From Zarea fungicola (taxonomy: Eukaryota; Ascomycota; Sordariomycetes; Hypocreales; Cordycipitaceae), in NCBI GenBank assembly GCA_900169235.1, contig FWCC01000200.1, positions 21,601-85,600 on the forward strand: 64,000 bases of DNA. Direction: 5' to 3'. Position numbers and translations under genes: made by a program. This document shows positions 34,599 to 47,200 of this stretch, in pieces. Below the pieces are notes generated by a model. That model was not told the DNA's origin. It saw nothing but the letters and a program-made list of their open reading frames with translations, and made no database searches. Position 1 is the first letter of the stretch, and each line of letters starts with the position of its first letter.

Positions 34599-35271
34599 AT
34601 GGTATGTTTATCCTGCAAAGCTGCTACCCCGCCCGCCGCAATTGCGCAGCAACAACGCGATGATGAGCCTCTTTCCTTGGCAACAGGATTCTTGCTAACG
34701 AGCGTTCCCTCACGCAGCTGCCTCTCGGCCTCCTCAATGCGGCCCAAGGCCACCCAATGCTGGTCGAGCTCAAGAACGGCGAGACGCTCAACGGACATCT
34801 TGTCAACTGCGATACATGGATGAACCTGACACTGAAGGAGGTTGTCCAAACGAGTCCCGTACGGAAGTCCCCATACACGAGCGAAGCTATAGTGGTACTA
34901 TGCAGATATGAAGGAACTATAGGACTAATTAATGCTACAGGAAGGAGACAAGTTTGTGCGCCTACCAGAGGTTTACGTCAAGGGTAACAATGTAAGAGAT
35001 ACCTCTGGCTCAATATTAGCCCGACTTCACAGTCCCAACACTAACAATACTTGTTTCTTTCTTTCTATAGATTAAATATCTACGGGTACCCGAAGAAATT
35101 ATTGATCATGCGACCGAGGCGCAAAAGAACCAACAGGGCGGCTTCCGTGGCGGGCGCGGCGGCGGCCACCCAAGAGGCGACCATGGTGGTCGTGGAGGCG
35201 GTGACAGAGGGCGCGGCGGCCGTGGTGGTGGCGGTCGCGGCGGTCGTGGCGGTCGCGGCCGTGGTCAGTGA
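34599..35271 (+). CDS. LSM4: U6 snRNA-associated Sm-like protein LSm4
   Basis: Proposed exons are 34599-34601, 34718-34858, 34941-34991 and 35071-35271, about 131 aa. Exon 1 contributes only the initiator ATG before a GTATGT donor, so all other residues come from downstream exons. The Sm fold is complete: [20 protein letters not shown] with Sm1, then [12 protein letters not shown], and Sm2 in YVKGNNIKYLRVP. The C-terminus is an RGG/GGR tail of about 45 residues with an RGRGQ end, which in LSm4 is arginine-methylated and supports P-body assembly. LSm4 belongs to the nuclear LSm2-8 ring on U6 snRNA and the cytoplasmic LSm1-7 ring in mRNA decapping. An alternative start at an internal ATG would destroy the Sm1 motif, so the split start is preferred. 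Confidence 0.93.
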
Positions 35272-35965
35272 GCTGGCTCATCGGCAAGATTTGCATGATT
35301 TTCAACCCAAAAAAAAAAACATCTAGACGCCATACGGACGATTCAGGCGTTCCTTTGCTTTTGTTTTCTGGAATACAACGGATAATGTCTCTTTATGGTG
35401 ACCTGCGGGTTGCTTGGTGCAATTCGGGCTTCTCTGATACCCTCTTTCTTCTTTACTCTTGCCGAAAATAGAGAACAACGAAATAGTGCAGGGAAAAAGG
35501 GTCCTGATAGGTACCCTTTCGGGGTCCGTGGGAACTGGGCAGTTTCGCACCTAGCGTAAATGGCTGAACGGGACAGCCATGCTGATAATTTGCTCTGCCG
35601 GCTTGGACTCTGGTAATATACAAGGTGCAGAACCCAAACAAATAAATAGTAATAAAAATTGGAAAAGAGTCATACTGTATGTACTTCACACTCACAACTC
35701 ACTGGAATAATCTACAGCTAGACGAACGGGCTGGAGGGACTGACAGCTCTGCAAACCAACAAATGATGAGCAAGGCCACTACTTGTGAGCATAGAAATAT
35801 GGGGGAATTTAACAGTTTAAAGAATGTATATTAACTAGCTCTATTACAAGGAAATTGCTCATAGGAGCTTCAAAGTCAGCAAACTTCTAACATTCGGAAC
35901 ATGAAAGCTGGCCTTTTCCATCATCAAGATTAATAAACCACTCCGCATCAATTTATAGCGTCCCC
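35272..35965. other. Convergent intergenic region
   Basis: This lies between the convergent ends of LSM4 and the fatty acid synthase alpha gene. No ORF or RNA gene is supported. Confidence 0.5.
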
Positions 35966-38900
35966 TTAAAAGCTCGCAACGGCAACAGCAATTGCTTGGC
36001 TATCCGAGTGTGAAATGGATAGAGAGATATCCTGGACACCAGCCGTCTTCGCAGCAGATGCGGCATCACCGTGAAGCTATAGCCGGTCATGTTAGTTACT
36101 TCTATAGCATCCATATTATGGGTTTCACATACCAAAACTTTGGGTGCGCCAGTCTCATCGCGAGAAATCTCGATCTCCTTCATGGCAGCTCCAGCACCCT
36201 TGCCGGTGACACCAAGCGATTTGAACACTGCTTCCTTGGCGCTCCATCGTCCAGCGAAAGAGCTCTGGGGGCTGGGTGCCTTGTTGCAGTAGTCAATCTC
36301 GCTGACAGTAAAGTTGCGCTCAATGAAAGTGGCATTTTGGATGTTGATGGCGTTAATGTCCTCCACATCAACACCAACCTTGCTGTTCTTGCTAGCAACC
36401 TTGAGTGCGAGTGTCTCCATCACCTGCTGAGTCTCCTTTGCTCGAGCAGACGAGAGAACCTTTTCGGATTGCTTCATAAAGTTGGCAGCATATGTGAGCT
36501 CTGCGGTTTTCTTCTCAGCCGTAACACGAGCATCAGGGTTAAGGAGAACTGAGCTGAGCTGCTCATCAGAGTAAGGAGCCTTGGACTTGGGGACGAACAG
36601 GCTGTTGTTGATGAGACCATTGTGGAAGAAGCGGTATGCCTTCTTCTGGCGGGCCTCCACCTTATTACAGTACTCAGCATAGGTGCGCTCATCAAGAGTC
36701 GCGAAGAGATACTTGGGATGGACACCAATTGCCTGCGCGCCCTTCTGGCCGAAACCAAAGGATGTCACGGAGAACGCCTTGATTCCATCAGTCTGGATGC
36801 TACGACTAGGGTAGAGAATCATGTCAAACTGCTCCATAACGGGATCGACATTGTCGGCATTACGGTTGCCTGGCACCAGGCCGCTGTTGAGGATCTGCAG
36901 ACAGCCGTTCATCATCCAAGCGCCAGCAGCTCCCTTGGGATGACCGGTGAGGTACTTCTGGAAGACTCCCAAAATGGCATTGCCCTCAGAGCGTCCGAGG
37001 TGGCGCAACTGCTGGCAGATGACAGATGATTCGTTCTTGTCATTGGCCACAGTAGAGGTGCCGTGGAAAGAGGCGACGCCAAGATCATCAATGGTGAGGC
37101 CCCATGTAGCCAATGCACCACGCAGAGGGGCAATGCTGGGGTCACTCTTCCAGAAATTGTTGCCCATGCTTCGCAAAAGCTCCTTTTCTTGGCGAGCAGC
37201 TTCCTTTTCAATGTGCTGAACACGTTCCTGGGCGTATTCCTTTTCGTCAAATTCGCCCTGCTGGGACTTCATGGCACGAATCTCGTCGTGAACAAACTCA
37301 AGCTCGGATTCTTGCCACTGCTTGATCTGCTTCTTGCGGCGCTCAATCTGGCGCCGGCGGTAGTCAATATCCAGAAGAGGCGAAGGGAACTTGCCAGCGT
37401 TCTCGCGAGCAGTAGTCAGTACACCCATGCCGGGTGCAGGCACGGAGCGGCCAATCTTGTCAGAGGCTGTGGTGCTTAGAGCCAAGATACCGTGGATAGG
37501 TACACCCATGTCAAGGGCAATCTTGGCAGTCATGATGATCTGGACACCACAGCCCTGGGACTCCATGAAACCATTTCGTGTTGTAGTAGTAGGACGGGAC
37601 ATTTCCTTCGGTGTGCGGCCATGAGCCATCTCATCGACCGTATTGCTGGTAGCCTTCATGTTGGCAAACTCGTAGGAGCCTTCCTCGCCAAAGTCGTCAA
37701 AACCACCCACAAAGCAGATGCGGGCCTTGCCCTCCATGATAGTCTCATAGCCAATGTCGATGGACTCAACAGAGGTAGCACAGGCGCCGACAGGAGTCTT
37801 GATGGGACCAGAAGAAGATATGAGCAACATGTTGACCCAAGCAGCCATGGTGTTGATAAAAGACTCCTGAAGTATATCGTTCTGAAGAGGCTGGTCGAGG
37901 AAACGGGCCTTGTGCATGCCGCGGAGAGCAACTGAACCACCCATACCAGAACCAACACAGTTGCCAACCTCTGAAACATGAACATATTTGTAGAACTCAT
38001 AAGGATCAGTGATACCGCTGGAAAGTAGAGCCTCAGCAGTGGAGACGAGAAGGAACAGGGTAACAGGGTCAACCTGCTCAATAATATCCTCAGGAATTCC
38101 ATATCTCTTGGCATCCCAGCCTGTCGGGATCTGTCCAGCAACCAGACGGTCGAAACGTAGAGCCTTGGGGATCCAGAGAGCAGCGCCTTTCTTCAGGCGA
38201 ACGAGGTATTCACCACTCTCGGGAATCTCAAAGACCTCGACTTTTTCGCCGTGTTCACGTTTGAACTCAGCAGCAGTCTCCTTGGAGGCTTCAAAGGGCT
38301 CGAGGTCTTCCTCAATAACAACCTCGTGAAGAAGTTGCTTCTTGGTGGGGTCATAGCCGTCGAAAAGCTCGGGCTCAATTAAACGGATGCCGGCGTGGTC
38401 AAGGATAAACTTCTCATACTTGGCCTTGATGTCCTTGTCATCCACGGGATCGCCAGTCTTGGCATCGACCCATCCGGCGTATGGTTTGCCCTTGAGGGGA
38501 CCATTGTGGTTCTTAATGAGGCCCATGATCCAGGCCATTTCAACGCAGCCTTCGAGAGAGAATTCGCCAAACGCCTCCATCTCCCATCGAGTGCGAGAGT
38601 TGCCCCAAGGGCCGACTTCAGCAAAACCGGTGACAACAACAACCTTCTCAAGGTCAACCATACCCTTGAGCTTATCATTGAGAGGCGCGACGTCTTCTTT
38701 CCAGTCAGGCAGAGGGGGGAAATCAAACTTGATGTTGGCACGGGGCTCAATTGTCTTCTTCTTGTAGAGAACCTCCGACTCGGCTCCATTGACGATTGTG
38801 TTTTCAATTGCGGTCTCCTTGGTAACAGCCCTGCGGATCTCACTTGTTTCCATGATATCCTTGCGTAGCTTGGTCATGGCCTCGTTCAGGTTGGGAATGA

Positions 38901-41653
38901 ACTGCAGTCCACCGTTGAGGTCAGCAAAGACGGGCTCTGACTGGCAGAGGTCTACAATTGTAGGAGACATGAGTCCGAGTAGGTTAAATGCCATTTCTTG
39001 CTGAGAGAATGTGCGGACGCCGAAAGCCTCAACACCTTCCGCAACAATGTTGTTGCCAGACATAAGACCAGTACCGCGAGTCCATCCAATGACAGCTCCG
39101 CAGATGGTGAGGTAGTTGGCCCAGTTCTCAGAGTACCATCGATTGAATAGAGTCTCAAGGGCAAGTTTGGACTCGGAGTAGAGACCGTCGTTACCGAAGG
39201 TACCATGGTTTGGCGACAGAGGGAGAACAACCTGGGCAGGGCGGGTCTCAAAGCCGCGCTCAGCCTTCTGAGCCTTGACAGATCCTAGAAGACGAACGAG
39301 GTTGGTAAGCATGATGCGGTGCGCGAGCTCAGAGCGCGAGTCAATGCTGTCAATCTGGCGGCCGTTCTCAGAAATGGCGGCGAACGGCACAATATAGTCA
39401 AGATCCCAGCCAAGGCCGTTCTTTGGGTCATAGATATAGTTGATGAGAGTCTCCACATCTTGTTTGCTACCCTGGTTGAAAGGAACGACAACAACCTGGG
39501 ATCCACGGGAGCCGTAGCGAGTGTACATGGACTGGTAGTACTCTGTTACTTCCTTAGAAAAGCGGCTGGTAGTGACAACCACACGCGCGCCTCCACTAAT
39601 TAAACCCTGGAGCACCTCAGCACCGATGGAGCCAGCGCCAGCGCCAGTCATGAGAACATGCTTGTCAGCAAAGGTAACACCAGCACGAGCAGCCTCTTCA
39701 AGGCAGTCAAGATAGACAGCAGTGAGTTTCTTGCTATAGTCCCAGCCATGAAGAGACTTCTTCTTGAGATGTAAGAAAGGAATCGTCTCCACACGGCCCT
39801 TAATGTTGCTTGTGCCTTTGAGACTGGTAATCTGGCGGCCCTTTCCGTATTCCTTTGGAATGATCTGGCTCTCATTCATGCCAAGGGAGCGCAGGACATC
39901 ACCATAAAGGCTCTTGATTTCGAGCTGGGAGGTTTTCGACATCTTGTGTTGCTGCTTGATGAGCTTGTAAATACGCTGCAGGTCACTCTGGACCTTGGTG
40001 CGGTTGCCATACTCCGAGATCTTGCCACCTTCAGCCATTTGCTGAACGTAGTGCTCGAGCTTTCGGCAGCTTGCACGGGGAACTTCTTCATAGTTCAGGT
40101 TGCCACGGGCATCAACGGTGGTCCGGGGGCCAGTAGGAACAGCAACATCCTTGTAGTGTGGAGGGACGTTGAGAACGTCCTTGCAGTTTTCAATTAGCTG
40201 GTATCCAAGCTCCTTGGCAAGCTTGTATGTTTCACCTCGCTCGGTCGGGCAGTTGTCGATGTGATATATCATGAAGTCAACCAGCTTCGGGTTCGATTTG
40301 TTCATAATGCGAATACACTGGCTGACAATTTCTCTGTCAACAGTCTTCAGTCTGCCGAAAATAATTTCGAAGTACATGCTGAGCCCATCCTGGCGCGCCC
40401 AGTTCCACGAGGAGTCGTATGTGCGCGCCTTGAGGGGGCTAAAGACAGGCTCGATTCCGGAGGCATAGAAATCACCATGCTCAGCAGACCACAGGTCAAG
40501 TTGGGCCTGGAGAACCTTTTCGGACTTTTGAGAGTTAATGAACGCCTTGTCACCAGAGCGGAGGTCCATCTTGAGGTAGCGGGCGAAGAGCTCAAGCTGC
40601 TGCTTGAACAGAGCACGCTGGTCTTTGGTAAGGGCATCGATAGCGGCAGGGTCCATCATCATACCGCCACCGCCACCAGCTCCTGCATCAGCGGTAGCAG
40701 TAGTGGCGAGGCTGAATCCAGCGTATGCAGCATATTTGTTTGTAACATCATCAAGGAAAGCCTTGGCATCACCTTCAGCACCCAGACGAGCTGGAGGCTC
40801 CATTGTAAGAGCCAGCAACAAAGCGCCATCCTGGCGGCCAGACGCGAGGCCCCATCTTGTTTCGAGGTACTTGCGAGCCGCTGTGATATTGAAACCGCCA
40901 GGCATTTTGGAGGAAATGAGACGGGCGATAAGTGACTGCGAGACCTTACCCAGGTTACCGTCGAAGGTAGGCTGAATAGCTGCACCGAGTTCGTCTAGTG
41001 GTGTATCCTCGGGCTTTTCCGGCGTAGAGCCAAATTCTTTGCCGAGATCACCGAGAATCTCATTTTGTAGTGTCGATTTGCCTGGGCAGTTGATTAGTAG
41101 GCGTATGCGGCAACAGGGTTCAGCAGAGCTTACCTCCAACCAAATCCTTAATGGCTTTGCTGAGCGGAATGTCGAGTAGAGGCTTCTTGAGTTTCTGTGC
41201 AATAAGAGAACGAACAATATCTACGGCCTGAACAGGTTGATCGGGTACCTGAGCGGCAGGGCCAGCGCCTGGAGGTGGAGCAGCAACAGCGGCTGCCGCT
41301 GGGACGGCAGCAGGTGTAGCTCCTTGAGAGGCCCCAGCGGCGGGAGCAGCTGGCTCTGGTTCTTCCTCGACAGGGTCAACATCGTAATAGATTTCTTTTG
41401 CGTCCTTGTTGTAGCAGAGAATCTGTCTCTGGACAGACTTAGCAGCATCGTATGCTTCGTACTTGGATGCGAGAGTACGTTTGGCCATGACGCCAAGAGT
41501 GTCGGCGGGACCAACTTCCACCACACGCTCAGCCGTCCTCTCGCCGAGGAAGACGTCCTGTGTTTCAATCCATCTCACAGGTGAAGCAAACTGGTAGGCC
41601 AGAAGCTCGATGAGCAGGGTGTGGGAGAGTTCTTGTTCGACTTCGGGACGCAT
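35966..41653 (-). CDS. FAS2: Fatty acid synthase subunit alpha (FAS2)
   Basis: Proposed exons are 41653-41134, 41081-36133 and 36076-35966, about 1859 aa, the normal size. Order: an N-terminal piece of the malonyl/palmitoyl transferase domain, an Ala/Pro-rich linker, the acyl carrier domain with the phosphopantetheine serine in [10 protein letters not shown] (Ser176), the ketoacyl reductase with TGAGAGSIG near 652-660, the ketoacyl synthase with active cysteine in GACATSVES (Cys1274), and a C-terminal phosphopantetheinyl transferase with GVDVED near 1743. Intron 1 falls inside the ACP motif; the last intron removes 56 nt and gives a 36-residue final exon ending [17 protein letters not shown], the family's expected C-terminus. 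Reading through that intron gives an unrelated tail. With the beta subunit it forms the cytosolic alpha6beta6 synthase that makes long-chain acyl-CoA. The beta gene is divergent, 2.6 kb away. Confidence 0.96.
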
Positions 41654-44247
41654 GGTGATAGGAGAGTCGGGAATCGGTAGTCGAAAACAAAATCAAGGGC
41701 GGTTGATGTGCTGCGTCGCAAATATGGTTGGTGGAAGATGCCAATTGCAGAAAGCGGTACGTGCCAATGCTGCGAGGATAAGATGTAGACTTTGTAGAGA
41801 GTCGAATTAAGGGTTCCGCGCAACCCAGCTTTGAGCGGCAGTTTTGGAGAGGTGAGTCCAACGCTGGTGAGTAGAGAGGGGGAAGAGATATAGACAGACA
41901 GGAGAATGGAGAAGAAGAGAGATGCAGGAATTAGATGGGTATGTAAGAAGAAGTAAAGTCTAACGGATTGTCCAGGTCTCCGTGCCAGGATGCGACAAGA
42001 TGAGCAGAGTTTTGGCACAGAGGCAACAGGCCGGACTTTCTGGACCGTGGTCAGGCGGATGGTAACGGGCAGCACGGATTGTTGAACTGGAGGACCCACA
42101 GCAAAGTCCCCAAGGGGAGCTCTGGGAGTGAAAAAAAATAATTGGGGGATGTTGCAGCACAAGTGCAGCGACCTGCAGGAGGCGCCTCAACCAGATTCGT
42201 GCGCTAGGCTCAACAGGGGATGGCTTCTTCTTCCGGCAGCAAACAGAAGATTCCCCATAAAGGAACCGCTAACTTAGTTGAAATATTAAAACAGCCAGCC
42301 GGGTCAGTTGTGGGAAAGGGGAGTTTCCAGTAGATGGCAGTTGGGCTTGTTCTGCCTTGACAAGGAAGTGATTCAGAGTAAGCCGGCATCATTTCTGTAG
42401 CCGGCCTTGTTGGGGCGAAGGCACATTCTACGGCTTTGACAACATCATCATCATTAGTCCACGGTACAACGTTTGACGTGGCCATTACTGAGTAAACAAA
42501 CCGCCCCCGATGTTGCCCGTCATGCAAGACCCGATATTGCCCAAAATTTTATTTTGCTCTGGCCGGCACAACGGGAGCAGTGGTGCCCCACCAAGGCCCC
42601 TGCACCTCTAGGAATCAGTTGATGGTTGGAGCTACGTAATTTCGCTGAGAAGTACCAGTACAACGAGCAACACAAGTGGCGTATCTGGCCAGGCATTATA
42701 CAGGGCGAGTAGCAGCCATTGACCAAGCACCTAATTCGGCCGACACCATTGAAGAAAGGTTCATCGTGTATCGTGTCCGAGTTGACAGACACCAATCGTA
42801 ATTTCGGGCCGCCGATGCAGCACGCCATCTCAAACAAGTAATAGAATTTTTTAGAATCCTTATCGAAGATCATACAAATCCTGATGCCTGGGGAGATGAT
42901 ACGTGTCCCACGGTATTGAATCTGGCTGCCGGGAAAGGTTACCCTGTATATAGAAGCAGATTGCAACATAATCACTGTAAAATGACAATTTGGTAGGAAG
43001 GAAAACCACCAGTGTGTGTATTGTGCTGTAAAAGCAATGAACTGGTATTGATATGGCACTTTATTGATTCCCTATAGGTTTGCCGCGCTTATCCCGGAGA
43101 GTCTTGTGTCGTAAATATCAAGCCATGATTGGTGATGCCTTCCAATCGCTCACTTGGTGGGAGAGGACGCAACAGTTCTCTAGCTATCAAACTCTCATTT
43201 TAGGACGCAAGATCTGAACACCGGTCAACATTGAGTCGTTTCAGTATTCCTTTTGTCCGTATTATCAATGATAACGTTATCCGCGGACCTTATTTTAGGT
43301 GCCGTATAATCTGCCGCCATGCCCGGCCCGGTTGGACTTAGTTATTGGCAGCATTTTGGCGATATGTCCGCCAGCAAAGGCCGCAAGCCACTGATAGACG
43401 CCGTAGCCATGGGGGCATCTTTGCTCACGCTCTTCAACAATCCTTGGCCACTGATTTCGCAGGCCTGCCAAATTGGCTTCACCCGATAGGGCGGCAAGTG
43501 GACTTCCTACCTCCAACGGCGCAAGAGAACGTTGCATGACCCAACAGTGTTCTGAATCTTCCTAACCCAGCTGAATTCTTGCACTCCCACCCTGCTAATC
43601 TGACTGCCCCCAACTGTGGGTTTTGTGCATGTACGAGTACCTAAATCTGCCCCTCCGTCCCCAAAGCTCCCCCGAAAAAAAAAGGGACCAAGGCGCATCC
43701 CCAACAGAACTAATTTTTTTTTTGGCGAGCCACACCCGTTAAAAACACCTAGCGTTGTGGCCAACTGTGTAAGCCTGCTGTACTGGCTTCGCGCTCTGGG
43801 GCGGCTTTGCGCAATCTTCCAGTCTAACGTAGCTTCCTGGTCCTGAATTTTTCCGACTCGTCCGACATCGAACGTTGAGAGCACACCTCGAGCAACAAAG
43901 ATTCTCGTCCCACTTCAACTTCCACTTCCGCTTCTTCCTTAATCATTCTCCTCCATCCATAATCCATTTCATACAAGCTCGTTTGCTGCCGAGCCGAGCT
44001 CTGATCGCCTTAATACTCACAACTGGCGACAAGCTCCTTGTTTTCTCAACACCACGCAACTCCCCCCCAAACCTGCCGGAACACCACTACTGGGCAAAGA
44101 GACGCAGCAACCAGGACTTCAGCAAACGAGTCTCTTTAATAGGTATGTGCTTCCCACCTCAATTGACACATTTCTACCTGCTCATCCTCTACCCCTCACA
44201 GACATTTATACGATACCTTTTAATTCCATCACCTACTACCCATCACT
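41654..44247. promoter_or_regulatory. Shared 2.6-kb region between the divergent FAS2 and FAS1 genes
   Basis: Both subunits must be made in equal amounts, and their promoters lie back to back here. The FAS1-proximal part is C/T-rich (about 43880-44240) and holds a probable 5' UTR intron. CCAAT pentamers occur at several places. I looked for the CCTCGG motif of the fungal fatty-acid regulators FarA/FarB and found no exact copy by eye. A minus-strand frame of 179 codons (42520-43059) starts without ATG and has no recognised domain. Confidence 0.5.
44143..44201 (+). other. Probable 5' UTR intron of FAS1
   Basis: A GTATGT donor at 44143 and a CAG acceptor ending at 44201 bracket a 59-nt C/T-rich stretch 46 bp before the FAS1 start codon. 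It looks like a leader intron; there is no transcript support, and a clear branch point is not obvious. Confidence 0.45.
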
Positions 44248-47200
44248 ATGTACGGAGCAGGAACCGGGCCCCAGACGGGCATCAACACCCCGCGATCCAG
44301 CTCCTCCCTACGACCTTTGACACTCTCTCATGGCACCCTTGAGACCACCTTCCTCGTCCCTACAAGCCTCCACTTCCACGCATCACAGCTAAAAGAACGC
44401 TTCACTGCGAGTCTACCAGCCCCTACCGATGAGCTCGCTCAGGATGACGAGCCCTCTTCAGTCGCTGAGCTCCTTGCCAGATACCTTGGCTCTGTTGCTG
44501 AACAAGTCGAAACTGGTGAAGATGACGCCCAGGGTTCCTACGAAGAAGTCCTAAGACTCGTTCTCAATGAGTTCGAGCGGGCATTCCTCCATGGCAACGA
44601 GGTCCACGCACTCGCTGCCACTCTTCCTGGTATTGAGCTGAAGAAGCTCGAGGTTATCAAGAGCTACTACGCTGCTCGCAGCGTTTCCAACAGAACTATC
44701 AAGCCTCACGAGTCCGCACTACTTCGCGCCGCTGATGATGGCGCCGCTGGCATCTACACCATCTTTGGTGGTCAAGGCAACATCGAAGAGTACTTTGAGG
44801 AGCTTCGCCAAGTTTTCAACACATATTCTGGCTTCGTCACCGAACTCATTACAAATGCCGCCGAGCTGCTTCAGACGCTTTCCAACGACCCCAGCGCCGA
44901 AAAGTCCTTCGCCAAGGGTCTCGACATCATGAACTGGCTACAGCACCCCGAATCGACCCCTGATATCGATTACTTGATTTCGGCGCCCGTCAGTTTCCCT
45001 CTGATTGGACTTGTCCAGCTCGCCCACTACGAGGTAACGTGCAAGGTGCTTGGAATAACTCCAGGACACCTTCGCGAGCGCCTTCGCGGCTCCAGTGGCC
45101 ACTCACAGGGTATTGTTATGGCTGCTGCCACGGCCGCTGCCGACTCTTGGGAGTCGTGGCGCGAGATCGCCACTTCTACCCTCACAATTCTTTTCTGGGT
45201 CGGAACTAGAAGCCAACAGGCATTCCCTGTGACCTCCATGACTCCCACTATGTTGAGAGAATCGATGGATAACGGCGAAGGCACTCCTACGCCTATGCTT
45301 AGCATCCGCGATCTCTCCCAGGATGAGGTCCAGAAGCACATCGACGTCACCAACCAGTACCTCCCAGCCAATCGCCACATCAGCATTTCTCTCATCAACA
45401 GCCCCAGAAATCTAGTTGTCACTGGTCCTCCTACCTCGCTTTACGGGTTGAACTCGCAGCTGCGCAAGGTCAAGGCTCCAACTGGCCTTGACCAGACTCG
45501 TGTTCCTTACACTGAGCGAAAGGTCCGCTTCGTCAACCGCTTCCTTCCAATTACCGCTCCTTTCCACAGCCAGTACCTCACTGAGGCTACTGCCATGATT
45601 GATCAGGACCTCAAGAATGTGTTGATCGATAGCAACTCCCTTGGCATACCTGTTTTCGATACCAACACTGGCAAGGATCTGCGCACTCAAGTCACTGGCA
45701 ATATTGTCCCTACACTCGTTCGCCTCATCACTCGTGACCCTGTCAACTGGGAGACTGCTACTGTTTTCCCCAATGCCACGCATGTTCTCGACTTTGGCCC
45801 TGGCGGTGCTTCTGGTCTCGGCAACCTTACCAGTCGCAACAAGGAGGGCACTGGCGTTCGTGTCATCATTGCCGGTGCCGTTGAAGGCTCGCTTGAAGCT
45901 GTCGGATACAAGCCTGAGCTCTTTGATAGAGACGAAGAGAATGCTATTCGATACGCCATCGATTGGGTTAAAGAATTTGGCCCCAAGGTGGTCAAGAATT
46001 CCAAGGGAGAACGATATGTTGATACCAAGATGAGTCGTCTGCTTGGTCTCCCGCCTGTCATGGTGGCCGGTATGACTCCTGCCACCGTTCCCTGGGACTT
46101 TGTTGCTGCCACCATGAACTCTGGTTATCACATTGAGCTTGCTGGTGGTGGTTACTTCAACGCCAAGTCGATGACTCAGGCTCTCGAGAAGATTGAAAAC
46201 GCGATCCCCGCTGGTCGTGGTATTACCGTGAATTTGATCTATGTCAACCCCCGAGCCATGGCATGGCAGATTCCCCTGCTTGGCCGCCTCCGTGCTGAAG
46301 GTGTGCCCATTGAAGGTCTTACCATCGGCGCCGGTGTTCCTTCCATCGAGGTTGCCCAGGAGTATATCGAGACCCTTGGTCTTAAGCACATTGCTTTCAA
46401 GCCTGGCTCGGTTGAGGCCATCCAGGCCGTCATTAACATTGCCAAGGCGAACCCTACCTTTCCTGTTCTCCTTCAGTGGACTGGTGGTCGTGGCGGTGGC
46501 CACCACTCCTTCGAAGACTTCCATCAACCTGTTCTGCAAATGTACGGCCGCATTCGTCGCCAAGAGAACATTATCCTTGTTGCTGGCAGTGGATTTGGCG
46601 GCGCTGATGACACCTATCCTTACATAACTGGTGACTGGTCCAAGAAGTACGGATACCCCCCCATGCCATTCGATGGCTGCTTGTTCGGTAGCCGCATGAT
46701 GGTTGCCAAGGAGGCCCATACCAGCAAGAATGCCAAGCAGGCTATCATTGACGCTCCTGGGTTGGAAGACGGTCAGTGGGAGAAGACTTACAAGGGACCT
46801 GCTGGCGGCGTCATCACTGTCCGCTCCGAGATGGGCGAGCCTATTCATAAGCTTGCCACTCGTGGTGTTCGATTCTGGGCTGAAATGGACCAGAAGATTT
46901 TCGCTCTTCCCAAGGACAAGAGGGTTGCGGAGCTCAAGAAGAACCGTGAGTATATCATCAAGAAGCTCAACGATGACTTCCAGAAGGTGTGGTTTGGCTG
47001 CAACAAGGACGGCAAGACTGTTGACCTTGAGGACATGACATATGCCGAGATTGTCCGCCGATTGGTCGATCTTCTTTACGTCAAGCATCAGGAGCGTTGG
47101 ATTGACGCCTCCTTTGCCAGGCTCACTGGTGACTTTATCCACCGCGTGGAGGAACGCTTCACTACCTCTTCTGGCAAGGCGTCCTTGTTGCAGAGCTACG

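Noticed and set aside
35101..35326. Ala/Val-rich plus-strand frame over the LSM4 tail
   Set aside because: It is a shifted reading of the GGC/GGT-rich RGG repeat; the proper frame gives the conserved LSm4 RGG tail.
40261..40935. 224-codon plus-strand frame inside FAS2
   Set aside because: It is antisense to an unambiguous conserved gene and has no motif; codon-bias shadow.
42520..43059. 179-codon minus-strand frame between FAS2 and FAS1
   Set aside because: It begins with GTG, not ATG, has no recognised domain, and sits in an AT-balanced promoter region. It may be chance; it would need transcript evidence.
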